Positions 13,590 to 23,901 of a DNA stretch of 64,000 nt are shown piece after piece. The DNA is from Gnetum montanum. Its lineage: Eukaryota; Streptophyta; Gnetopsida; Gnetales; Gnetaceae. Position 1 is the stretch's first letter. Each line of letters begins with the position of its first letter. Below the pieces are notes generated by a model. It made no database searches. It saw only the letters and a program-made list of their open reading frames with translations, and had not been told where the DNA came from. Location of the stretch: NCBI GenBank assembly GCA_015680685.1, contig MNCI01025116.1, positions 3,175-67,174 on the forward strand, written 5' to 3'. Position numbers and translations under genes: made by a program.

Positions 13590-14660
13590 AATGTTATATT
13601 CTATGGTCTTCTCATTAGTAGATACATGATAATTCATAAGATCTAAAACATTAAACACAAAATACATACCAATGTCCTTTACTAAGTTAATTTTAAAAGC
13701 ATTATCATTAATATTTATCTTAATTCTAAATGCTTCATCTTCTTAGCTTTCAAGTTGGAGAAGTTAATACCCCTCAACCTCTTCTTCTTAAAGTGTATCC
13801 AAACCAAGTCATCTGAAAAAAAATTTTCTTTCTTTTACTCTCATTCCTCTTGAGGATTCTCTCTTCAACCTTCTTCTTCAAATTTTATTTTACTTGTGCA
13901 TGGAAATCCCTCATCTCTTGCAAAAAACTTAGCACTTAATTGAGTTTCATCAATAAAGCTCTTCAAGGTAGTCACCATCTTAGGAAAAGAACCATAGTTC
14001 ATCTCAAATGAAATTTTATCAATACCAATATAAAAAACATTAAAAGTATGAAAACTCAACATGATACAACAATTTTTTCCATTTTTTTGACTTTTCATCA
14101 CACAAGCACCTCTATATGTTTAACAATGATTTATTTACCACCTCTATTTGGTCATTTGATTATGAATGGTATGCGCTAGAAAAATTTAATTCTATCCCTA
14201 AAATTTTTTGGAATCTCTAAAAGTAAGTAGTAAATTTGGAATCTTTCTCACTAAAAATATTCAAAGGAATTCCACGTTACTTCACAAGATGCAAGAAAAA
14301 TAAATTTGCAACATGAGAAGCATAACTCATCTTTTTACATCAAATGAAGTATACCATCTTGACAAACCTTTCTACAATAAAAAAATTGCATCATTCTCAC
14401 TTTTGATTTTTGGAATACCACATACAAAATTCACAGAGATATTTTTCCATGGACCCTTTGGAATTACTAAAGGTAGGTAATATACATCCACTACTTTACC
14501 TCCTTTGAATTTATGATAAATCAAATATTCCTTCATAAATTTTGAGACTTTAGTTACCATAATAGGTCAAAAATAGTGCCTACCTATAAGTTCCAATGTT
14601 TTATCCCTACTCATGTGACTTGTCATGCCACAAAAATGATTTTCAAATAAAATTTTCTTT
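13590..14660 (-). pseudogene. Element E integrase and C-terminal domain
   Basis: In minus-strand order there is an HHCC-region remnant (GMTSHMSRDKTLELIGRHYF), whose cysteines are lost in YLIYHKFKGG. Next comes the linker VIPKGPWKNISVNFVCGIPK, matching the Gypsy pattern PWEDISMDFVLGLP. The core follows with KDSKFTTYF and NFSSAYHS, then DQIEVVNKSL, which keeps the catalytic Glu. The first Asp of the triad is Glu (VERF for VDRF). A C-terminal DDLVWIHFKKKRLRG and a later VFNVLDLMNYH match the usual GDLVMVHLRKERFP and FNVADLYEYH. Several frames must be joined to follow it. No chromodomain could be recognised after it. It would have integrated element cDNA into chromatin. Confidence 0.85.
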
Positions 14661-14799
14661 CTAAAATAATAGTTTATCTTGAATATGATAGTCCCTTCAC
14701 TGGTCCATCCTACTCAACAATTACTTTGTGACACTCAAAGCCTTCCTAAAATCAACATCATTCTAATAAAAATAAAGGAACTTACCCATACCTTTCACA

Positions 14800-15299
14800 T
14801 GAGGTATGCTAAAATTTACCCCATACACCTATGATAGTGCATTAGCCATCAAAATGGCTTTTCAACTTTTTTGTTTTAACATAAAATTAAATTCTTTTAA
14901 TTTTGCAATCCACTTCATATGCTTTACAATCAAAATATTTTAAAAATTTATAGTTTGGAGTGCTTTATGATCCATTTTAAAAGTGAACTATTTTGGAAAC
15001 AAATAATGCCTCTAATGCTTTATTTCTTGAAGAATAACATACAAATCCTTTTCATATGTGCTATATATTTTCCTTAACTCATTCAACTTTTTAGAAACGA
15101 AAGCAGCATGCCTACCTTCTTGTGAATGTACCCCACTAACAACAAGTCCACTTGCATCCACCTTTACCTGAAAAATCTTTTGAAAATCTTGAATTTCAAG
15201 GACTAGTTCACTGGTTATTTTTGCATTCAACATGTTAAAGCTCCCTTTGGTTTCATTATCCCATAAAAAATCCTTATTTTTCTTTAACAAAGAAAACAT
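14800..15299 (-). pseudogene. Element E RNase H
   Basis: The open part 15012-15299 contains FQVKVDASGLVVSGVHSQEG and KLNELRKIYSTYEKDLYVIL, matching Gypsy RNase H (VxxDASGxGxGAVLxQEG...YSTYEKELYAVV). The first catalytic Asp (DAS) is kept. Past a stop the reading continues as FTFKMDHKALQTINF and HMKWIAKLKEFNFMLKQKS, then MANALS for the usual VADALSR. It would degrade the RNA template during reverse transcription. Confidence 0.85.
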
Positions 15300-15429
15300 A
15301 GGTTATACAATACCACTAAAAGTTTTGATGAATCATTTATAAAAATGTACTAAAACAACAAAATATCTTACCTTCCCAACATTCTTAGGAGTTGGCCAAT
15401 TCCTAATAGTCTTTACCATAGTAGCTTTT

Positions 15430-15941
15430 AACTAAATTTGATTTTTACAAATCACAAGCTCCATGTATGTGATTTTCCTCTTGAAGAATTGAAGTTTCTT
15501 CACATTGATCATCAATTGTGCACCCTCCAATTTAAGATACACCAACCACAAGTAATTCAAATGATCTTCCTCATTAGATCTATACATCAAAATATCATTA
15601 AAAAATATAATATAGTAGTTATCAATCAAGTTCTTGAATATATTATGCATTAATCGCATGAATGTAGTAAGTGTATTTCAGAGCCAAAATGGCACCATCA
15701 ACTAGTTAAATAATTTATCTAGTGTTATCAACGTTATCTTCCATTGATTACTAGATCTAATTTTGATTTGATGTTAATCACTCTACAAATCAATTTTTCT
15801 AAAAACCTCTTCATTGATAAGGACATCAAGGATATCATCCATTCTTGGAACAGAAAATTTATACCTTACTATTATCCTATTCATGGCCATGGAGTCAATG
15901 AAAATCCTTTATTCATCTCTATTCTTCTTTGGCATTAGCAC
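15430..15941 (-). pseudogene. Element E reverse transcriptase, main part
   Basis: Minus-strand reading gives LMPKKNRDE-stop-RIFIDSMAMN, then RYKFSVPRMDDILDVLINEE and VFRKIDL, matching [20 protein letters not shown]...YRFPIPRLDDMLD...FSKIDL of plant Gypsy RT. The palm active site reads IIFFNDILMY where YVDDILIY is expected, so the first catalytic Asp is Asn and the Tyr is Phe. A thumb segment TIRNWPTPKNVGKVRYF follows in the linker to RNase H. The reading stops abruptly at 15941, where element A begins, and resumes at 23095. Confidence 0.9.
15937..15941. repeat. Target-site duplication AGCAC, left of element A
   Basis: AGCAC is repeated at 23095-23099 directly after the right LTR of element A. 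It is five bases, as expected for Ty3/Gypsy integration. Confidence 0.9.
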
Positions 15942-16788
15942 TGATGAGTGGTGAGATACCCCTACACTCAACCATACGAATACGAGCATAACATGCACGA
16001 TCTAGTCGAACTCGATAGAATAAGTGCCTACATGCCTCATGGAACAATTAAGGTTAATTATTCGTTGTATTCCTAGACTTACTTCTATTTGTCATGGTGT
16101 ATGGTTAAATAAGTCTGAGGTATATGATTTTTATTGCTTTTTAGTTTTCTCTCCTATGCTGAAAGGTGAAGGGTTGAAGAGACTAATTACTAACTCTAAC
16201 TAACTAACTAAATCTTAATTACCTAGCATCAGCATCCATTCCAACTTTCCATTCACACCCTGAACTAATGCAACCATGGTTACAAAATGCTAGTCATTGC
16301 TGGGATCACCACGTGTAACGCATGTGCTTGAAGCGGTCATACTGAGGCACTTAACTAGGAGAGAAGGGTTGAGAAAGATTTAATTCTTAATAAATTATTT
16401 AAATGTAAAAAAGTAAATAACAATAAATAAATTCCTAATTAGCCTATTCCATGCACTACAAGGTTTATCCAAGAAGTTCGTCTTTATTGCCGTACACAAA
16501 CTTGTGTTCAGGTACAATGTCTACTTGAATAAAGATCCGTTCACTTTGGAGTTCCTACTACAGGCACATGGAAAATATTATATCTCTAGAGGGATCAAAC
16601 TGCTAGAGTTTCACTATGGTCTAAGCCTAGGATGGAAAACAAGGGATAGCCACCTCTTATTTATAGACTTGGTGGCACATTGCGATATCACGTATGCGAT
16701 ATCGTCGTGAATTACGCGATATCGCGACAGATTATGCGATATCTCATGAGATACGATATCGTGGCCCATGCGATATCACGTCCCATCA
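15942..16788 (-). repeat. Element A 3' LTR
   Basis: Starts TGATGAGTGGTGAGATACCC and ends CGATATCACGTCCCATCA. Its last 110 bases contain six GATATC units within CG-rich palindromes. It pairs with 22162-23094. Confidence 0.9.
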
Positions 16789-16798
16789 TACCACCATG
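16789..16798 (-). promoter_or_regulatory. Element A polypurine tract (decayed)
   Basis: Minus strand CATGGTGGTA precedes the LTR start TGATGGGACG. In element B the same place reads CATGGGGGTA. Confidence 0.55.
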
Positions 16799-16963
16799 AT
16801 TGAATAAAAATTTATCTTCAAGTTCCTTATAAAATATTGGAACAGTATGGGATTATTAACTCAAAATGAACCTAATGGAATGACTTGTGAACAAATCATC
16901 ATTACAAGACAAGAAAAAACTAGTGTTCATGACAACAAGAGTGAACACCTTATTACATTGACA

Positions 16964-17164
16964 TCAGGCCTCATTTGGCAGTGTAGAAAGAGAGAGAGAG
17001 AGAAAGAAGTGGTGTTGCTGCCAACACCCAAATTGCGCCTTTCGTTGTTCATCCGTAAGCCGACCATCAATCTTTCTCCTTGCATAGATGCTTTCAGCAC
17101 TGCTCCATTCCACGTGTTTCTTCCAGATCCAATCTATTATTGCATGATTTCCATCTACACACAC
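16964..17164 (-). pseudogene. Exon-like open frame of unknown origin in element A
   Basis: The minus strand reads a 66-aa open frame beginning CVDGNHAIIDWIWKKHVEWS and continuing AESIYARRKIDGRLTDEQRK. It is less AT-rich than its surroundings and is preceded by a TTTTTG...GTGTGTAG acceptor-like site. I do not recognise the protein. It could be a captured host exon or one of the extra ORFs that Tat-type elements carry near the 3' LTR. A second frame over the same bases is also open in part, so the coding frame is uncertain. Confidence 0.3.
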
Positions 17165-18539
17165 AACACAATTTTTGTATTAGCAATGGTAAATGAATTC
17201 CAATGTAGTTGATACCTTGCTTCGGTGAAAGGTCTATTGGCTAGGTTGTGGTATGGCCAATTGCGGATCTGGAGATATAGTATCAGTGACTACTGAAGGT
17301 GTAGGGGTTAGGAGAAAATGAAAAAAATTGGGCCTTTTACCCCCATGACTAATCATGAACCTCTAGTAGCATTAAAATGGAGAAAGAAAAGGAATAAGAA
17401 AGATGAAGAAAAAGAGACAACTATAGCATTGATGAAATGGATGTCAAGATGGAAATGAACAAAACAAAATAGATTGCAAAAAATGTTAAGGGAAATAATT
17501 TCACTGGTGCACTAAAGAGGAATGTCAGTGGGTCCTCCCCAAAGCAGGCTCATGCCCTTAATGCCCTGACAAACCCACATTCAAAGAGTCCATAGGCTCT
17601 AGGAATGTCATTTGGAACAAGACTTAAAGTCTTAACCGCAAGAATTTACCAAAAAGAAAACAATGCATCAACCAAAATACACACTTATGATACAACTGGA
17701 AATGAGGTGAACAATGGAGAGAAGAGAATGGAATGGAATCCCAAGAATAAGGTGGTGTACAGCTCATTGTGTAGTTCATGGTTAATGTGACTTAGTAGAT
17801 CTCATTCCATGTCCAGCCTCAAACAAACCACATCCAGTGACTTTGCATTAATACATTTGGCCAATCCATCCTCTTGAATAACAAGAATGCCTTCACCCAA
17901 GAGTCACCACCACTTCGATGAACAAAGGAGAGAATGGGAAGCGAGAAGGGACTTAATTAGAGGGAACAGTTTGATTTTAGTTCCATAACTAGTGCTTGTA
18001 GCCCAAGGGATTATTTCTTCTAAGGGGTGTGCTTTGAATTTTCCTCTTTTTTTTTTGTTTTTTTTTGTTTTATATGTTTATGCGTGAGAACCACACCATG
18101 CAAAGACCTTGTTATTTTTATTGCTCAGCTTCCCAATAATTGGGTAACGTCGAAACAATAAGAAAACTCAAGAAGAAAAGATCCAAGCACCCAAGAGAAC
18201 GGCCAACAAAAATGCATCAAGTTCCCTTGAAGTCACACCCTTTTCAATCCTTGAGTCCTTCCTTAGTTTGAGAAATGCCCAGTCATTGATTCATTAAAAG
18301 TTCTTATTAGAAAAGGACTGTATATTTCCAAGCCTAGAGAGACCATAGAAACTGGTGGATGTATGGATGAAGTGAACTCATTACCTGCCATATCAAAAGA
18401 AGCATACCTTAGTATCAACATCATGACTTAAAGGTAAAAACCAAACATTAGCAATCAATATAAACACAGTTCATACCATCATGAAGAACACTTATTGGGT
18501 GACAAACTTACAGGGTGGATGACACACACACACAAAAGG

Positions 18540-18695
18540 AAAAAGTATAATGATGTTGTAAAACAAAAATAAGAAAAGTTAAAGAAATTGTAAAACAAAA
18601 AATGTGTAAAACAAAAACTTGTTAAACAAAAATGTGTAGATCTAAAATGTGTAAGACAAAAACTTGTAAAAAAATGTGTAAAACAGAAACTAAAA
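18540..18695. repeat. A-rich degenerate short repeat in element A
   Basis: Variants of AAAACAAAAATGTGTA and AAAACAAAAACTTGT alternate about ten times. On the minus strand this reads as Phe/Cys/Thr/His repeats, which is a by-product and not a likely protein. An equally A-rich tract occupies the matching place in element B (53090-53175). Confidence 0.6.
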
Positions 18696-18989
18696 AGAAC
18701 TGAGGGCCCCAAATGATTAGCATAGGTGGCCATCTCCCCCATGACTGAATGGAAAGGGAGAGATTTGAAATAATGAGCACCTGTTTGAATTTCTTAGAAG
18801 TGTCCAACTTTTCCTAGTTGATGTTCTTAGATTAAGGGGTGGAAGTTGGCCACGCTCATATTCTAAGGTGTCTATGCCTTTGTTGTTGGCATGGGTTACT
18901 TCCTTAGTTCATTCCATGCATATTTTTCGGTTACTCTTTCGACTAGCCTTCAACCATGGGGTGTCTTCTACTTGTTGTGTGGTTGCTAC

Positions 18990-19500
18990 ATATAGGCATC
19001 TTTGTCTCACAGTTTCAAGGGCACACCTATTGCATGGAGGAGATGTTGTGCATTCCTCCATTTCATCACCCAATGAATCACTGTATGTGATGCATGAAAC
19101 TTTCTTCTTCTCGATCTTTCTAGAAATATTTACCTTAGATATCTCCAAGGAAAGATCGTGGATCCCTAGGTATGCATCTATTGTACTTAGCCATGGCCTT
19201 CCCATTATAATTAGGAAGTCCCCCTCGTTGTTGTTAACTTCTATCACTAGGAAGTCAGCTAGTTAAGCCCAACCACACACAGTGGTAATAATGTCCCCCA
19301 CCAATCCCAAGGGAATGGTGATGGACTGGTTTGCTAGCTCTAATTGAATGTTGCTCTTCTTAAGTTGGGTAGGTTCCAGGCTTCATACATCTCTCCTGAA
19401 ATTAGGTTGACTCCAGAACCTGAGTTAAGAAGAGCCTTATGAGGTTCATTCCCAATGACTTGTAGATAGATTAAGGGACTTCCAGGGTCAAATAGTTTCC
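18990..19500 (-). pseudogene. Element A retropepsin (Athila/Tat type)
   Basis: Minus-strand reading shows YLQVIGNEPHKALLNSGSGV, then NLISGEMYEAWNL, a frame change near 19343, SNIQLELANQSITIPLGLVG, one stop near 19264, then DFLVIEVNNNEGDFLIIMGR and PWLSTIDAYLG. The order matches Athila-type protease: active site (usually LxDLGASxNL or DSGA), LxLADxSIxxPxGIxxDV, and ILGRPFLAT. The catalytic Asp is Asn (AAC), so it would be inactive. It would have cut the Gag polyprotein inside particles. It follows gag directly, and nothing recognisable as RT follows it. Confidence 0.8.
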
Positions 19501-20976
19501 TAGGAAGGTGGCCTACCTTGATCCAGTTGGTTACGGTATGTGTTAACATAACCATATGTGTTAAGCTCTGATGTTGGACTGGAGGAAGCTTCGAAGCCTT
19601 GTGTGTTGGAGGAGTGATCATAGACTCAACCACTTGTAGTTGTGAGAGCTTGTCTAGGCTTTTGGTTCTAAAGAAAGGTCTTCTCTTTTTGTGGTTGTCA
19701 GAACTAGCAGTGGGTTGAATGTTTACGGCTCTTGTAGCATTGCATTGCTGCGGTTGAGTAGGGAGTTTCCCTTGTATTGTTGGAGCAAGAGGTATGGGAA
19801 CTATAGGTGGAAGAGGTGCGGATGGAGTAGGAGGATGGTATGAGTATGGAGCATCTCCCAAAGGGGAAGGAGTTATTCTAAAGTACTCTAGAACTTGGTA
19901 GTGATGTTGGGGAGTTGTGTGACCCATAGAGTCACTTGGAGAAACCAATTGCTACACGTAGTAACCATAAGGATCAGGTTAACAGTAAGGGTACTGTTGT
20001 TTTGGCGGTGGCATCCACCATGATTGTGGCTATTGCCACTACTAATGTTTTCTGATGGTTTATGGTGGATTTCCACTTGGATAGTACATCAATGGTTGGT
20101 GGAACTGTCTTGGGTAAACTTAAGGATAAGGTAACCTTCGGGGTGTCGGTCATCTATTGAGTCTCAGGTTGAGTGCATACACCCCAGACTCCTGTATATG
20201 TGAGATGATTGGATAACATCCCTTAGGATGGTCATAATGGAATATCTCACATCCACCATCATTATCTGTGTCTGATTCCACAGCCTCATTGAAGATAGTT
20301 ATTTTTCCCTTACCCTTGTCATGTGCATGGCCTGAATCACTCCACCTTGTTTTGTTCTTGTCACTACTTCATTCCTCCTTAGGCTCCTCTACAATATTTA
20401 GGATAGTTTTAATTTTACTGTCTAAGAAGCTCCATACCTCATCTACCTTAGCTGATACTTTTGTTGTTAGTTTCTGAAGTGGCAAGGTTTTTCTGTTCAC
20501 CAACTCTTCAAGTGGTGACTCATCCTCTTCATCATAAAATCTCTCTCCCTTCTTTCGAAGAGAGGGATCACAGTTATATTCTTCCGCACTTTCGCTTTTT
20601 CATATCTCCCCTTCTTCTTTTGCCACTTGTTCCAACAAGTGATGAATTTCATGGGATCTAAGTTCTAATAGTCTTCCTTGAGCATAATTCCTAAGGGTTC
20701 TCCTAGTTTCATACCTTAGCCCATCTACGATGTGGCAGAGTTGATCCCATTGTGCGTAACCATGGCCTGGGCAACAATGTAACAATGCATAGTAGTGGCC
20801 GATGGCAACATCCAAAGGTTCATGAGTACATTGCTTCCATCCTTGGATCTGCTTATGCAAATTAGACACTTTGGAGTATGTTTGATATTTATCGTTAAAG
20901 AGTCCTAACATCGTACTCCACCTCCTGATGGTTTCTGGCTCTAAGGACCAGTACCAACCCTCTGCTTCCTTTATGN

Positions 20977-21215
20977 CTAGATATAATAGAGGTAGTGAGA
21001 ATACCAACAAGGCATTTAAAAGATAGTCAGATCAAGCACTTAGACATGAACAACATCCCACGATTTGAGGGGGGATATAACACAGATCTGCAAACTCATT
21101 TACAGGCATTCCATGATTCTTGTGCCTTGTAAAACATAAAGAACGAGTGGTAGAAACTGAAGTTGTTTCCCAGGACACTCATAAAGGAAGCAGAGGGTTG
21201 GTACTGGTCCTTAGA
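20977..21215 (+). pseudogene. Misoriented contig carrying the middle of element A gag
   Basis: Read on the plus strand it encodes IKHLDMNNIPRFEGGYNTDL, then QTHLQAFHDS and EAEGWYWSLE, which align with LDVNKFPKFFGGYDLDTQHY and KAFHDAYVW of element B gag on the minus strand. It is bounded by one N (20976) and a run of N (21216-21384). Its last 36 bases (21180-21215) are the exact reverse complement of 20940-20975, so flipping it merges the overlap and restores gag order. Confidence 0.85.
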
Positions 21216-21384
21216 NNNNNNNNNNNNNNNNNNNNNNNNNNNNNNNNNNNNNNNNNNNNNNNNNNNNNNNNNNNNNNNNNNNNNNNNNNNNNNNNNNNNN
21301 NNNNNNNNNNNNNNNNNNNNNNNNNNNNNNNNNNNNNNNNNNNNNNNNNNNNNNNNNNNNNNNNNNNNNNNNNNNNNNNNNNNN
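21216..21384. other. Assembly gap
   Basis: 169 undetermined bases inside element A gag. Single N characters at 20976, 22491 and 23002 mark further joins. Confidence 0.99.
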
Positions 21385-22142
21385 TCTCTTTTATGGCTTT
21401 AGCCCTGATCGTGATGACGATCTGAGTGCCTATCCTTTTCATGTGTTGTTGTTCCCTCAGTGAATAGTTGGTGTTCACGAGGATCAGAACTAGGGTTGTG
21501 TATCTTGGAGTTTAGGTTCTGATACCCCACCTCCTCACTATTGTTAGAAGGGGGAACATCTTTTGATAGAGAACCAAGTATAAGTGGTTCACCATCCCCG
21601 ATTTCACTTAGGACATTCATGACCTCTTTGCCCTTCAATAATGTATGTTGGCTCTCCTGCCTTGAGTCCCTCATATGTTGTAAAGTTGTGGGATGGTAAT
21701 CCCTCATGTCAAAATCACCTATAACGTATTCAGCATAGAGTTGAGTCATGCTGATCTATGCTAAAGCACGGAGGAGCATGTTGGGGACTGCATGATCTAG
21801 AGGTACCACTATGTTACCTTACAAGTTTCTCTAGTGCATCTGTTCATCCTGATGGAGGATAAAAGTAAAATTGGGAATATACTCATCAAGATGAGTATAT
21901 TCCACCCTATATTGTTGAGGAACTGGTGGATTTAGGTTATGTGTTTTTGATTGCTGACTGTTCTTTGTATGATCCCTAGGTGATGTATTACTCTTGTCAA
22001 AAGAAGAAGAAGAAGACATTGTGTCTTATCGGTGTGCTACTTAACCATTATATAATTTTTTGTTTAATTAACCCTAAGATTTGTTAAAGCTCCCAATGAT
22101 GTGACTGATCTCTTATGTTCTACTTAGCACACAAACACTTAG

Positions 22143-22160
22143 TCCCTAACAACGGTGCCA
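22143..22160 (-). promoter_or_regulatory. Element A primer-binding site (tRNA-Asp type)
   Basis: Minus-strand TGGCACCGTTGTTAGGGA starts one base after the 5' LTR. The complement of the plant tRNA-Asp 3' end is TGGCGCCGTTGCCGGGGA, a 14/18 match with all differences being transitions. This primer is typical of Athila/Tat elements. Confidence 0.85.
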
Positions 22161-22161
22161 A

Positions 22162-23094
22162 TGATGAGTGGCGAGATACCCCTACACTTAACCATACGAA
22201 TACGAGCGTAACATGCATGATCTGGTTGAACTCTACAGACTAAGTTCCTACATTCCTCATGGAACACTTAAGGTTAATTATTCGTTGTCTTCCCAGACTT
22301 GTATTTTTCACAGTGTATGGTAAAGTAAGTATGAGGTATATGATCTTTATTGTCTTTTCAGTTTTATCTCCTATGCTGAAAGGTGAAGGGATGAAGAGAC
22401 TAATTACTAACTCTAACTAACTAACTAAGTCTTAATTACCTACTATCGGCATCCGTTCCCACTTACCGTTCACACCCTGAACCAATGCAANGTCGGCATC
22501 CGTTCCCACTTACCGTTCACACCCTGAACCAATGCAACCATGGTTACCAAATGCTAGTCGTTGCTGGGATCACCACACATAACGCACGTGCTCGAAGCTA
22601 TCGTACTGAGGCACTTAACTAGGAGAGATGGGTTGAGAAAGATTTAATTCTTAATAAATCATTTAAATGAAAAATATTAAATAACAATAAATAATGTCCT
22701 AATTAACCTATTCCATGCACTACAAGGTTTATCCAAGAAGTTTGTCTTTATTTCCGTACACAAACTTGTGTTCAGGTACAATGTCTGCTCGAATAAAGAT
22801 CTGTTCACTTTGGAGTTCCTACTGCGGGCACATGGAAAATATTCTATCTTTGGAGGGATCAAACTACCAGATTTTCACTACGGTCTAAGCCTAGGATGGA
22901 AAAGAAGGGAGAGCCGCCTCTTATTTATAGACTTGGTGGCACACCGCAATATTGTGTACGCGATATCGTTGGGGATGACCCGATATCGCGTACACGATAT
23001 CNTGTACGCGATATCGTTGGGGATGACCCGATATCGCGTACACGATATCACATGGGATGCAATATCACAGCCCATGTGATATCGCGTCCCATCA
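22162..23094 (-). repeat. Element A 5' LTR
   Basis: Pairs with 15942-16788 from TGATGAGTGGCGAGATACCC to GCGTCCCATCA. Two exact duplications flank single N characters: 22446-22490 with 22493-22537, and 22955-23001 with 23003-23049. Removing them gives about 838 bp, close to the left LTR. Confidence 0.9.
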
Positions 23095-23330
23095 AGCACC
23101 ATTAGAACTACACAAGGTAAAATGGATTTGCTGATGAAGCCATTTTAATGTAACTTATGTATTGACTTTACAATTTTACCCTCTCATTTGTTATCATTCT
23201 ATAAGTTCTTTTGTTTGAAATGGTAGCACTAGGGATGAAATCAATCTAATGTTGGACATTCCTCATTGGTGATAATACATCCGATTTTCCCTTGAACACC
23301 TTGGGAAATTTCTCCTTCAAGCCTAGAACA
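23095..23330 (-). pseudogene. Element E reverse transcriptase, N-terminal part
   Basis: Minus strand reads KEKFPKVFKGKSDVLSPMRN, then IDFIPSATISNKRTYRM and FISKSILPCVVLM. It matches the start of Gypsy RT (FxDVFPxxxPxGLPPLRxIEHxIDFIPGAxLPNRxAYR and GFIRESxSPCAVPVLLVPKK). It runs into the AGCAC duplication at 23095-23099 and continues in LMPKKNR at 15936, so the pre-insertion reading can be followed directly. Stops are present. Confidence 0.85.
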
Positions 23331-23685
23331 CATATGGAAAGTTCAACCTATACATCATCATGGTTAGAATAAATTATTGACATGAAAATAAAATAAAACC
23401 CATTTCATCATGTTTCTTAATATATTCTTTCTCTGAAAGAAGAATTAAGAAAGCATAAAATAAGCTTTGTTGTCTTACTTATTCAATTGTCAGGGAATTA
23501 ACTTATGGATTCCATCGAATCTAGCTATAATTGATACATTTATTACTTCATCAAACTGGGCACCATTATTAAAAATCCAAGGTCTACTAAAAATTACATC
23601 AACAAAATTATTGAGAGTACATCACACTTTACAACATCATGAGAACCTTTAATTTTAAATTTCAAAGTACATTGTTCCCTCATAT

Positions 23686-23901
23686 CTAGAGAGAAATCTC
23701 TAGATAACTAATGCATTTATAGGGTTTAGGATAAGGATTTGCTAGCAAATCAAATCCAGCAACTATCTTAGAAGAAATAAAAATTTCTTCAGCTCCCCCA
23801 TCAATAAAAATATGAATCCAATCTCCAGAAAGAAAAGAATAGGCTCCAATCCAAAACAAGAACTTTTCATCATTATGTTCTTCTCTATTCACATTCCCCA
23901 T
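23686..23901 (-). pseudogene. Element E retropepsin remnant
   Basis: The 71-aa open stretch contains DWIHIFIDGGAEEIFISSKI, which fits the Gypsy protease pattern LIDSGATHNFIS, followed by FDLLANPYPKPYKCISYLE, typical of the segment after the active site. The active-site Ser of DSG is Gly (DGG). It lies between the gag remnant and RT, in the expected order. Confidence 0.75.

Larger units (their letters stand above)
16799..18900. other. Element A region between protease and 3' LTR
   Basis: About 2.1 kb with no RT or integrase motif. It contains a short GA repeat near 16987-17005, a minus-strand open frame 16964-17164 preceded by an acceptor-like pyrimidine tract, a long poly-T run near 18047-18070, and a 25-base block CAGTGGGTCCTCCCCAAAGC-type at 17526-17550. 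The same block recurs in element B at 52137-52160, showing that A and B share this 3' region. Confidence 0.6.
19501..22019 (-). pseudogene. Element A gag, broken and partly inverted in the assembly
   Basis: Minus-strand pieces: an N-terminus at 21831-22019 (MSSSSSFDKSN, serine-rich), a charged segment at 21399-21749, and the gag core at 20600-20975 (EGWYWSLEPETIRRW, LGLFNDKYQTYSKVSN, HEPLDVAIGHYYALL, HIVDGLRYETRRTL). The core matches element B gag (54371-55186). A Cys/His stretch CEIFHYDHPKGCYPI follows near 20155-20260, and a proline-rich tail near 19600-19950. The middle of the core (IKHLDMNNIPRFEGGYNTDL) is found on the plus strand at 20977-21215, because that contig is placed backwards. 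Stops are frequent. Gag would assemble the particle around element RNA. Confidence 0.8.
15942..23094 (-). mobile_element. Element A: Athila/Tat-like gag-protease LTR element
   Basis: LTRs of 847 and 933 bp (the second inflated by two assembly duplications) both start TGATGAGTGG and end GTCCCATCA, flanked by AGCAC duplications. The primer site matches tRNA-Asp, as in Athila/Tat elements. The interior holds gag and protease on the minus strand, and about 2.1 kb of other DNA before the 3' LTR. No RT, RNase H or integrase was found, so the element must have used enzymes from a partner. It sits inside the RT gene of element E. Confidence 0.9.

Noticed and set aside
16987-17005. GA-rich run as a polypurine tract
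   Set aside because: It is on the wrong strand and about 200 bases away from the LTR; a simple repeat is enough to explain it.
18868-19266. 132-codon plus-strand frame
   Set aside because: It is the complement of the element A protease reading on the minus strand.
20940-21215. Biological inversion within gag
   Set aside because: Flanking N characters and the exact 36-base terminal overlap fit a misplaced contig better.
21120-21478. Long open frames across the N run on both strands
   Set aside because: They are open only because undetermined bases cannot form stops.
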